Shown piece after piece: positions 8,399 to 15,294 of a stretch of DNA of 30,897 bases. The stretch is from CAYQJC01 sp964417825 (GTDB lineage: Bacteria; Patescibacteriota; Minisyncoccia; Minisyncoccales; CG1-02-41-26). The DNA is taken from the NCBI GenBank assembly GCA_964417825.1, contig CAYQJC010000003.1, positions 1-30,897 on the forward strand, in the 5' to 3' direction. The notes under the pieces are model-generated. The model did no database searches. It was not told the DNA's origin and saw only the letters and a list, made by a program, of their open reading frames with translations. The position numbers and the translations under genes are program-made. How positions within the stretch are numbered: position 1 is the first letter of the stretch; every line of letters starts with the position of its first letter.

Positions 8399-9724
8399 AT
8401 GGAGGATAAAATTCAAAAAATTATTTCTCTTTGCAAAAGAAGAGGTTTTATTTTTCCTTCTTCTGAGATTTATGGAGGTTTTGGTGGAGTTTACGACTTT
8501 GGACCTCTCGGTTTTGAATTGAAACAAAATATTAAGAAAGCTTGGTTAAAAGCAATGAGAGAGCAGGAAAACATTGTTCCCTTAGATTCAGCCATTTTAA
8601 TGAATCCGAAGGTTTGGCAGGCCTCAGGCCACTTAACCGCTGGTTTCGCTGATGAATTAGTTGAATGTAAATCTTGCCATAAACGATTTAAAGCTGATGA
8701 GTTAGGAAACAAAAAATGTCCTGAGTGTGGTGGAGAGATCACCAAACCACGAAAATTTAATTTAATGCTAAAAACTTTTGTCGGACCAGTAGAGGATAAA
8801 GCGGCAACTACTTATTTGAGAGCTGAAACTTGCCAGGGGATTTATGTGAATTTCTTAAATATTTTAAATTCGATGCGTCTTAAAATTCCTTTTGGAGTGA
8901 TTCAAATTGGTAAGTCATTCCGAAATGAAATTACCCCAAAAAACTTTATTTTCCGAACTAGAGAATTTGAGCAAATGGAAATGGAATGGTTTTGCCATCC
9001 CAAAGAAGCTGATAAATTTTTCGATTATTGGGTGGAGCAAAGGATAAAATGGTACCAAGATTTAGGAATGAGAAAAGAGAATTTAAGAGTAAGGGAAGTT
9101 CCGAAAGAAGATAGAGCTCATTATGCTCAACGCCAAATAGATATTGAATATAAATTCCCTTTTGGCTGGAAAGAAATCGAGGGAATCCATAATCGAGGCG
9201 ATTGGGATTTACAGACTCATTCGAAACATTCAGGAGAAGAGCTCCGCTATTTTGACCAAGATACCAAAGAGAAATATTTTCCTTACATTGTAGAAACTTC
9301 GGTTGGGGTGGAAAGATGTCTTTTTGCTTTTTTGTCTGATGCTTATCAGGAAATAGAAGGAGGAAGAACGAAGACGACTAAGGCAGCCAAAGAAATTGAG
9401 ATTTTATTGAAGCTTCATAAATCTTTAGCTCCGATTAAAGTTGCTGTTTTGCCTTTAGTCAGAAACAAGCCAGAATTGGTAAAAAAAGCCAAAGACGTTT
9501 TCAATTTGCTAAGGCCCCACTTTACTTTACAGTACGATGAGGTTGGCTCAATTGGCCGAAGATATAGGAGGCAAGACGAAATTGGTACTGTGTTCTGTTT
9601 AACAATAGATTTTGAATCTCTAAAACAAAATGACCTGACTGTTCGTGATCGCGATACAATGGCCCAAAAAAGGGTAAAGATAGAAGATTTGGTTAAAGTT
9701 ATGGAAGAAAAACTGGAAAGTTAA
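8399..9724 (+). CDS. glyQS: Glycyl-tRNA synthetase, single-chain (alpha2) type
   Basis: Charges tRNA-Gly. The 441-aa class II enzyme is the homodimeric kind, not the bacterial alpha/beta tetramer. It opens with CKRRGFIFPSSEIYGG and YDFGPLGFELK, has a zinc-binding insertion (CKSC and CPEC), the RAETCQGIYVNF segment, motif 2 GKSFRNEITP, motif 3 SVGVERCLFAFL, and a C-terminal anticodon-binding fold ending in DLTVRDRDTMAQKRVKI. The ATG at 8399 has no clear Shine-Dalgarno site. The stop TAA overlaps the next gene's ATG by one base. Confidence 0.95.
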   Translation: MEDKIQKIISLCKRRGFIFPSSEIYGGFGGVYDFGPLGFELKQNIKKAWLKAMREQENIVPLDSAILMNPKVWQASGHLTAGFADELVECKSCHKRFKADELGNKKCPECGGEITKPRKFNLMLKTFVGPVEDKAATTYLRAETCQGIYVNFLNILNSMRLKIPFGVIQIGKSFRNEITPKNFIFRTREFEQMEMEWFCHPKEADKFFDYWVEQRIKWYQDLGMRKENLRVREVPKEDRAHYAQRQIDIEYKFPFGWKEIEGIHNRGDWDLQTHSKHSGEELRYFDQDTKEKYFPYIVETSVGVERCLFAFLSDAYQEIEGGRTKTTKAAKEIEILLKLHKSLAPIKVAVLPLVRNKPELVKKAKDVFNLLRPHFTLQYDEVGSIGRRYRRQDEIGTVFCLTIDFESLKQNDLTVRDRDTMAQKRVKIEDLVKVMEEKLES

Positions 9725-10986
9725 TGTATAAAAAAACTGTCTTAAAAAATGGTCTTCGAATCATCACTGTGCCAATGAAAAACACCCGAGCGGTGACTGT
9801 TTTAGTTTTGGTTGGGACTGGCTCGAAATATGAAACTAAGGAGATAAACGGTATTTCCCATTTTTTAGAGCATATGTTTGGCCAGGGAACAAGCAAGCGC
9901 CCTAACCACCAGAAGATAGCTGAGACCTTAGATAAAGTTGGTGGGAGCTGGAATTTTTTCACCTCCAAAGAATTCACTGGTTTTTGGGCAAAAACTAGAA
10001 ATGTTCACCTGGATTTAGCTTTAGATTGGGTCTCAGATATTCTTTTAAATTCAAAATTTGAACCCTCCAAAATAAAAAAAGAAAAAGGAGTAATAGTGGA
10101 GGAGATAAATATGTATTTAGATACTCCCACAAGGTATATTGGAGATCTTTGGGAGGAACTTTTATATGGGGATCAACCAGCTGGCTGGCACATTTTAGGG
10201 AGGAAAGAAATTATCCAACGGCTTCAAAGAAGAGACCTTTTAAACTATTTAAGAAATCATTACTCAACTTTAAATACTGTTGTTTGTGTGGCAGGCAATT
10301 TTAACCAGATCGAGTGTTTAAGGAAAATTAAAAAATTCTTTAAAAAACTTTGCTCTCGTTTACCTCAACCAAAGGTCGAGGTAATCGAAAAGCAATCAAA
10401 ACCTCAGGTTCTCATTCACTTTAAAAAAACCGACCAAACCCATCTTTGTTTAGGAGCCAGAGGATATGATTTATTTCATCCACGAAGATATGCTCAAGAA
10501 ATTTTAGCTACAATATTGGGAGGAAATGCAAGTGCTCGGATTCATGTTTTGCTCAGAGAAAAAGGTTGGGCTTACTATGTTTATACTTCTTCCGAGGTTT
10601 ACACTGACAGCGGCTATATAGTTACAGGAGCGGGAGTGCCTAATAATAAAATCGAAGAGGTGATTAAATCTACTCTAAAAGAATACAGAAAGATTAAAGA
10701 AAAGAAAGTTTCTCTAAAGGAACTTAAAAAAGCAAAAGAATATCTAAAAGGGAGTTTAGCGCTAAGTTTGGAAACTTCTGATGCTCGAGCCTCCTTTTAT
10801 GCGGGTCAAGAACTTTTAACCGGCAAAATTTTGACACCCGAAGAAAAATTTGCCAAAATTGATGAAGTTACTCCAACCGCTATTCAAAAATTAGCTCAAG
10901 ACATCTTCCGACCAGAAAAGCTGAACCTAGCTTTGATTGGCCCTCATAAAAATCAAAAGAAGTTTCAAGCTTTATTAAAAATATAA
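9724..10986 (+). CDS. M16 family zinc metallopeptidase (pitrilysin/mitochondrial processing peptidase-like)
   Basis: A 420-aa single-unit M16 peptidase. The inverted zinc motif HFLEH is at residues 46-50 (H46, E49, H50), with the third ligand in the VIVEEINMY segment some 75 residues later. The C-terminal half (GGNASARIHVLLREKGWAYYVYTSS) matches the inactive partner domain with its conserved arginine and tyrosine region. The size fits bacterial one-chain forms that dimerise to make a chamber. There is no signal peptide, so it is probably cytoplasmic. It overlaps glyQS by 1 nt and is followed at 5 nt by the permease. Confidence 0.9.
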   Translation: MYKKTVLKNGLRIITVPMKNTRAVTVLVLVGTGSKYETKEINGISHFLEHMFGQGTSKRPNHQKIAETLDKVGGSWNFFTSKEFTGFWAKTRNVHLDLALDWVSDILLNSKFEPSKIKKEKGVIVEEINMYLDTPTRYIGDLWEELLYGDQPAGWHILGRKEIIQRLQRRDLLNYLRNHYSTLNTVVCVAGNFNQIECLRKIKKFFKKLCSRLPQPKVEVIEKQSKPQVLIHFKKTDQTHLCLGARGYDLFHPRRYAQEILATILGGNASARIHVLLREKGWAYYVYTSSEVYTDSGYIVTGAGVPNNKIEEVIKSTLKEYRKIKEKKVSLKELKKAKEYLKGSLALSLETSDARASFYAGQELLTGKILTPEEKFAKIDEVTPTAIQKLAQDIFRPEKLNLALIGPHKNQKKFQALLKI

Positions 10987-10991
10987 AATTT

Positions 10992-12038
10992 ATGGAACAA
11001 AAAACTTTAACTATCAGCTGGGAATCAATTTTGAAAGTTTCTCTTGCTATAATCGGTCTTTATCTTCTCTATTTAGTAAAAGATATTATTGTCTGGTTTG
11101 TTTTTGCTTTAATTATTGGGATTTTATTTAGTTTCGTAATCGACTTTTTAGAGAAAAAAAGAATTCCCCGAATTGCAGGAGCTATTATTTTATACTTTGG
11201 AGTGTTTGCTGTTTTAAGTTTTTTTATTTATAAAACTGCTCCGGTATTTCTTTCCGAAATTCAGAAATTTACTCAAAATCTTCCTTTATATCTTCAGAAA
11301 ATTTCACCCTTTTTTGAAAAACTGGGAGTAGAAACTTTCAAGAATACTGAGAATCTAACAAAGATTTTTCAACAAAGCTTAGGGAAAGCTGGAGAAAATG
11401 TTTTCAGTGCTCTTTTTGCTCTTTTTGGAGGACTTTGGGCAACTTTGTTTGTTGTATTTTTGGCTTTTTTTATTTCCCTTGAAAAAAATTTTGGGGAGAG
11501 AGTTTTAAACACTTTTTCTTTAAGGCACAAAAATTATCTTCTTAGACTTTGGCAAAAATCAAAAGAGAAAGTAAGCGGCTGGTTTATTTCGAGAGTAATT
11601 GGAGCTTTGTTTGTTGGCGGATTAACCTATTTGATTTTGAGAATCTTAAATGTTCAATATCCATTTATGCTAAGTTTAATGGCAGGAATTTTGGATTTTA
11701 TTCCTATTGTAGGCCCTCTTATAGCAGGGTTAATAATTGCCTTTATTGTCTCTTTAAACTCTTTATTCCAAGCTGGGTTTGTTCTGGTAGCTTTTGGTAT
11801 AATCCAACTTCTGGAAAATAATCTTTTGTTCCCAATTCTCTTCAAGAAACTCACTGGTCTTCCTCCAGTTTTAGTTTTGACTGCTTTTGCTGTTGGTGCT
11901 AAGCTTTGGGGAGTTTTAGGGGCAATTTTAGCTATTCCTTTAGCCGGAGTAATTTACGAAGTTTTAAGAGACTATTTAACTAAGATGAAAAAAGATTTTG
12001 GGGAAGATTCATCTGAGCAAAGAACCTCAGAACTTTAG
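10992..12038 (+). CDS. AI-2E family transporter (PerM-like membrane protein)
   Basis: A 348-aa integral membrane protein with about seven or eight hydrophobic segments, two near the N-terminus (residues about 13-50) and a cluster from about 200 to 330. The family signature DFIPIVGPLIAGLIIAF lies near residues 235-251, followed by ENNLLFPILFKKLTGLPPVLVLTAFAVGAKLWG, typical of the family once named for autoinducer-2 export. Members have varied or unknown substrates, so no transport role is claimed. The tail is short and charged. Confidence 0.88.
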   Translation: MEQKTLTISWESILKVSLAIIGLYLLYLVKDIIVWFVFALIIGILFSFVIDFLEKKRIPRIAGAIILYFGVFAVLSFFIYKTAPVFLSEIQKFTQNLPLYLQKISPFFEKLGVETFKNTENLTKIFQQSLGKAGENVFSALFALFGGLWATLFVVFLAFFISLEKNFGERVLNTFSLRHKNYLLRLWQKSKEKVSGWFISRVIGALFVGGLTYLILRILNVQYPFMLSLMAGILDFIPIVGPLIAGLIIAFIVSLNSLFQAGFVLVAFGIIQLLENNLLFPILFKKLTGLPPVLVLTAFAVGAKLWGVLGAILAIPLAGVIYEVLRDYLTKMKKDFGEDSSEQRTSEL

Positions 12039-12059
12039 ATTACCTCTTTCATTGTATAT

Positions 12060-12758
12060 ATGGCAACTTTGTATGTTGTGGCAACTCCTATTGGCAATCT
12101 GAAAGATATCACTCTCCGCGCTCTTGAAGTACTAAGGAGCGTTGATTTAATTTTATGCGAGGACACTAGGGTTACCCAGAAACTTTTGAATCATTTTGGT
12201 ATTAAAACACGCACCCAATCTTACCACCAGCACTCAAAACTCAAGAAGGTAAATTATATTTTAAAATTACTCCGGGAAGGGAAAAACCTGGCTCTGGTTT
12301 CCGACGCTGGCACTCCCGGCATCTCCGATCCGGGCAACAAACTCATCGAGAAAATTACAGAGACCCGCTCTCTGGAGGTTGAAATAATTCCTATTCCCGG
12401 GCCTTCAGCCTTAACCACCGCAGCCAGTATTGCTGGAGTGTCTATGAACAGGTTTTTATTTTTGGGTTTCCCACCCCAGAAAAGAAAACGGAAAAAGTTT
12501 TTTAAGGAAGTTATCAATTCAAAATACCCAGTAATTTTTTACGAATCACCATATCGTATTTTAAAAACTCTGAACGAACTAAAACTGTCGTATTATCATT
12601 GCCATGGCAGTCTTAATACGACACTTCAGGTTGTGGTTTGCCGAGAGTTAACTAAAAAATTTGAAACTGTCTATCGAGGCAATATTGAAGAAGTAATTGA
12701 AAAAATAAAAGAAGACAAAGCGAAGGGAGAATTCGTAGTAATTATAAGTCCAAAATAA
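12060..12758 (+). CDS. rsmI: 16S rRNA 2'-O-methyltransferase RsmI
   Basis: Methylates the ribose of C1402 in 16S rRNA using S-adenosylmethionine. The 232-aa protein shows LYVVATPIGNLKDITLRALE, ILCEDTRVTQKLL, ALVSDAGTPGISDPG, IIPIPGPSALTTAASIAG and FLGFPPQKRKRKK, all diagnostic. Two palindromes lie inside the gene in frame: 12358-12374 (residues about 100-105) and 12586-12623 (about 176-188). The second lengthens the stretch between YESPYRILKTLNEL and VVVCRELTKKFE by roughly 14 residues compared with what I expect for the family. It ends 5 nt before metG. Confidence 0.94.
   Translation: MATLYVVATPIGNLKDITLRALEVLRSVDLILCEDTRVTQKLLNHFGIKTRTQSYHQHSKLKKVNYILKLLREGKNLALVSDAGTPGISDPGNKLIEKITETRSLEVEIIPIPGPSALTTAASIAGVSMNRFLFLGFPPQKRKRKKFFKEVINSKYPVIFYESPYRILKTLNELKLSYYHCHGSLNTTLQVVVCRELTKKFETVYRGNIEEVIEKIKEDKAKGEFVVIISPK
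12358..12374 (+). repeat. 17-nt palindrome in rsmI, shared with iorA
   Basis: cagagacccgctctctg has 6-bp arms around a 5-nt centre. It matches the iorA palindrome at 19597-19613 in 15 of 17 bases. Here the frame reads T-E-T-R-S-L, in iorA it reads R-D-R-V-S, so the likeness is at the DNA level, not the protein level. Confidence 0.75.
12586..12623 (+). repeat. 38-nt near-perfect palindrome inserted in rsmI
   Basis: Outer arms tgtcgtatta (12586-12595) and taatacgaca (12614-12623) are perfect over 10 bp. The centre tgccatggca (12600-12609) is itself a perfect palindrome. Between arms and centre there are one A-T pair, one G-T and two mismatches. It encodes about 13 residues including YYHCHGSLNTT. 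Confidence 0.85.
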
Positions 12759-12763
12759 CAATC

Positions 12764-14233
12764 ATGAGCAGGATAAACAAAAAATTCTTTATTTCAACTG
12801 CTATAGATTATCCTTCAGAGAAACCTCATTTAGGACATTGTTTAGAGAAGGTCCAAGCGGATGTTTTAGCTCGCTATAAACGTATTCAGGGATTTGATGT
12901 TCATTTTAGTATCGGAGTGGATGAGCACGGACTTAAAATTCAACGACGTGCAGAAAAAGCTAAAAAGAAACCTCAGGAGTTTGTAGATGAAATGAGTAAA
13001 TATTTTAAAGAATTATGGGAAACTTTGAATATCTCAAATAACGATTTCATTCGAACAACCGAAAAAAGGCATATAAAAGTTGTTCGAGATATTCTCAGAG
13101 AAATAAATCGAAAAGGAGATATCTATAAAGGAAAATATAAAGGGCTGTATTGTGTAGATTGCGAAACTTACTGGTTGCCAAGAGATTTAAAAGGGAGGAA
13201 TTGCCCGGTGCATAAAAAACCGGTTGAAGAGATAGAAGAAGAGACCTATTTTTTCAAGATGAGCAAATACAAAAAAAATCTTCTCAAACATATTGAAGAA
13301 AATAAAGATTTCATTATCCCCTCAAGCAGAAAAAATGAGATTTTAAATAGATTAAAAGAGCCGATCCAAGATTTAAGTATTTCTAGAAAAAAAGTGAAAT
13401 GGGGTATTCCTTTGCCTTTTGATAAAAAATTTACTCTCTTTGTTTGGGTGGATGCTTTGATAAATTATCTCACCACTACAGATTATCCAGCGGAGAAATT
13501 TAAGAAATTCTGGCCAGCCGATGTTCATATTATAGGTAAAGATATAACTTGGCATCATAGCGTAATCTGGGGAAGTTTACTTTTATCTTTAGGTTTGCCT
13601 TTGCCAAAAACAATATTTGTCCACGGCTATATAACCTCAGGGGGTCAGAAAATGTCAAAGAGTTTGGGAAATGTCATTGACCCCTTTGAATTGGTGAAAA
13701 AATATGGAACCGATGCCGTTCGTTATTTCCTCTTGCGTGAAATTCCTCCAACCGAAGACGGCGATTTTACTTACGAGAAATTTGAAAGAAGATATAACTC
13801 AGACTTAGCTTCGGGGTTGGGAAATTTGGTGGCCAGGGTTTTAACGATGGCAAAGGGAAAGAATTATGAATCAGGAGTTATGAATCAGGAAATTAAAGAG
13901 GAAATTGAGAAAGCTTGGCAAAAATGTAAAGAAGCCCTAGAGAATTTTAAATTTAATGAAGCATTGAGTTCAATTTGGGAATTGATTAGTTTTTGTGACC
14001 GTTACATTGAAAAAGAGCGGCCCTGGGAAAAAACTGATAAGCAATTATTTACCATTTACCATTTACTATTTACTCTGGCTCATATAGCCAGTATGCTCCA
14101 GCCATTTTTACCCGAAACCTCAGAAAAAATTTTCAAACAACTTGGAATTAAACCAACTCAAGATTCAAGATTCAAGATTCAAAATTTAAGATTTAAGGTA
14201 AAAAAAGAAAAGCCCTTATTCCCTCGAATTTAA
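12764..14233 (+). CDS. metG: Methionyl-tRNA synthetase (class I)
   Basis: Charges tRNA-Met, including the initiator. The 489-aa protein has HLGH at residues 22-25, VDEHGLKIQ, a zinc-knuckle region (YCVDCETYW and NCPVH), the WGIPLPFD and FVWVDALINYLT segments, KMSKS at 296-300 (GGQKMSKSLGNVIDP), and a helical anticodon domain. There is no C-terminal tRNA-binding (Arc1p/Trbp-like) domain, as in short bacterial forms. Three 7-nt-period arrays lie in the C-terminal third. The last one supplies most of the protein's tail (residues about 465-479). It begins 5 nt after rsmI without a Shine-Dalgarno site. Confidence 0.95.
   Translation: MSRINKKFFISTAIDYPSEKPHLGHCLEKVQADVLARYKRIQGFDVHFSIGVDEHGLKIQRRAEKAKKKPQEFVDEMSKYFKELWETLNISNNDFIRTTEKRHIKVVRDILREINRKGDIYKGKYKGLYCVDCETYWLPRDLKGRNCPVHKKPVEEIEEETYFFKMSKYKKNLLKHIEENKDFIIPSSRKNEILNRLKEPIQDLSISRKKVKWGIPLPFDKKFTLFVWVDALINYLTTTDYPAEKFKKFWPADVHIIGKDITWHHSVIWGSLLLSLGLPLPKTIFVHGYITSGGQKMSKSLGNVIDPFELVKKYGTDAVRYFLLREIPPTEDGDFTYEKFERRYNSDLASGLGNLVARVLTMAKGKNYESGVMNQEIKEEIEKAWQKCKEALENFKFNEALSSIWELISFCDRYIEKERPWEKTDKQLFTIYHLLFTLAHIASMLQPFLPETSEKIFKQLGIKPTQDSRFKIQNLRFKVKKEKPLFPRI
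13864..13891 (+). repeat. Direct repeat of 14 nt inside metG
   Basis: ttatgaatcaggag is followed immediately by ttatgaatcaggaa. The 14-nt period is twice the heptamer period used elsewhere. It encodes YESGVMNQE at about residues 367-376 in the anticodon domain. Confidence 0.75.
14047..14074 (+). repeat. Heptamer repeat inside metG (4 x atttacc/t)
   Basis: atttacc twice, then atttact twice, encode FTIYHLLFTL at about residues 427-437. These residues sit where the family has a helix of the anticodon domain, so the array has become part of the fold. Confidence 0.8.
14158..14199 (+). repeat. Heptamer repeat at the 3' end of metG (6 x tcaagat-like)
   Basis: Three exact tcaagat units followed by tcaaaat, ttaagat and ttaaggt make a 42-nt array encoding DSRFKIQNLRFKVK near the C-terminus. 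Unit decay increases toward the 3' end. Confidence 0.85.
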
Positions 14234-14342
14234 ATTTGATAAAAAGTATTCTAGATAAAAGAGAAAAAAGAAGTTCGGAAATATGTAGAGAAGAAAAAGG
14301 TGGTTCCATTCAGGCCACTCTCTTTTTAATTTATTGAGATTC

Positions 14343-14351
14343 TGATAAAAT
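14343..14351 (+). promoter_or_regulatory. Extended -10 promoter for tatD
   Basis: TGATAAAAT is an extended -10 element (TG, one base, TAAAAT). It ends 9 nt before the tatD ATG, so the predicted transcript starts about 2-3 nt upstream of the codon. The -35 position holds only TTTTTA. The 127-bp gap 14234-14360 holds nothing else I can name. Confidence 0.5.
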
Positions 14352-14360
14352 TTTAAATAT

Positions 14361-15116
14361 ATGCTTGTAGATACTCATGCCCATTTGAATTTCAAGGATT
14401 TTAATAGAGACCGAGAAGAGGTAATCCGGCGAGCTTTTGAAGGGGGAGTAAAAGCGATCGTCAATGTTGGTACTAATTTTAAGAATTCGCAAGAATCTAT
14501 TGAGTTAGCTGAAAACCACAAAAATATTTATGCTGCTGTAAGTTTACATCCGATTCATGTTGAAGATGAAGAATTTAATGAGAAAGAGTGGTTAAAGTTA
14601 GCAGCTCATCCAAAAGTGGTGGCTATTGGTGAAACCGGATTTGATTTTTATCACCGCTCAGATAAAAAAAGGCAAAAAGAAATTTTTGAGAAATTAATTA
14701 AGATTGCTTGTAAAGTAGAGAAACCTTTAATTTTGCATAGCCGAGAAGCTGATGAAGAAGTTTTGCAAATTCTTAGAGAAAATAAACTTCCATCAAAAAG
14801 AGGGGTGATTCATTGTTTCGGAAGAGATTACGAAGTCGCTAAAAAATTCTTAGACCTTGGCTTTTTGATTTCTTATACTGGCAACATCACCTACAATCAA
14901 GAGCGAGCTTCTTCAATACCTTTTGTTCCTTTAGAGAAAATAATGATTGAGACCGATTGTCCCTTTATGGCCCCAATTCCTTTCCGAGGTCAAAGAAACG
15001 AACCTTTGTATGTAAAATACGTTGCTCAAAAAATCACAGAAATTAAAAATGAAAGTTTTGAGAAAGTTGCTGAAGCCACCACAGAAAATGCTCAGAAGTT
15101 ATTTGGGTTGATGTAA
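14361..15116 (+). CDS. tatD: TatD family metal-dependent hydrolase (DNase)
   Basis: A TIM-barrel amidohydrolase-fold nuclease with 3'-5' exonuclease or D-aminoacyl-tRNA-type activities reported in the family. The 251-aa protein has metal ligands D-T-H-A-H at residues 4-8, IGETGFDFYHR with the bridging glutamate, LILHSREADEE, GVIHCFGRDYE and MIETDCPFMAP, in the standard order and spacing. Length is normal. Its own extended -10 suggests a leaderless transcript. It is followed by a 178-bp gap with a large folded element before leuS. Confidence 0.94.
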   Translation: MLVDTHAHLNFKDFNRDREEVIRRAFEGGVKAIVNVGTNFKNSQESIELAENHKNIYAAVSLHPIHVEDEEFNEKEWLKLAAHPKVVAIGETGFDFYHRSDKKRQKEIFEKLIKIACKVEKPLILHSREADEEVLQILRENKLPSKRGVIHCFGRDYEVAKKFLDLGFLISYTGNITYNQERASSIPFVPLEKIMIETDCPFMAPIPFRGQRNEPLYVKYVAQKITEIKNESFEKVAEATTENAQKLFGLM

Positions 15117-15133
15117 GAGAAATGATAAAATAA

Positions 15134-15284
15134 ACCCCGTAGAGGAAATTTGGCTGCTTTCTCCAGTATGAGAATTTCGGCAACTAATATTTATTGGGGC
15201 GAAGCCCAGCCGAAATTCCTCTATTGGGTTCAGCAATTTAGGTGTTTGCTTCGCAAACACTTTGCCAAATTTCTCATACGGGGT
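15134..15284 (+). repeat. Nested inverted-repeat element in the leuS leader
   Basis: Four related arms occur in order: A 15134-15154 (tagaggaaatttggc core), B 15167-15181 (tatgagaatttcggc), B' 15209-15223 (gccgaaattcctcta) and A' 15264-15284 (gccaaatttctcatac core). A pairs with A' and B with B', each with a 3-bp mismatch block. A also pairs perfectly with B' over tagaggaa, and B with A' over gtatgagaa, so two folds compete. Two hairpins lie within: 15197-15207 (gggc-gaa-gccc) and 15242-15260 (gtgtttgc-ttc-gcaaacac). The leuS ATG is 11 nt beyond A'. There is no T-box sequence. This accounts for nearly the whole tatD-leuS gap. Confidence 0.75.
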
Positions 15285-15294
15285 AAAAAATCAT

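Noticed and set aside
8621..8636. ggcaggcctcaggcc inverted repeat in glyQS
   Set aside because: It is short and encodes WQASGHL, a conserved GlyRS stretch, so it is not an insert.
15262..15294. Upstream TTG start for leuS
   Set aside because: It falls in the inverted-repeat arm, and MKYNPQKIEKKW at 15295 is the usual LeuRS beginning.
15117..15294. T-box riboswitch before leuS
   Set aside because: No T-box consensus bulge and no specifier-loop arrangement or terminator with a T-tract is seen.
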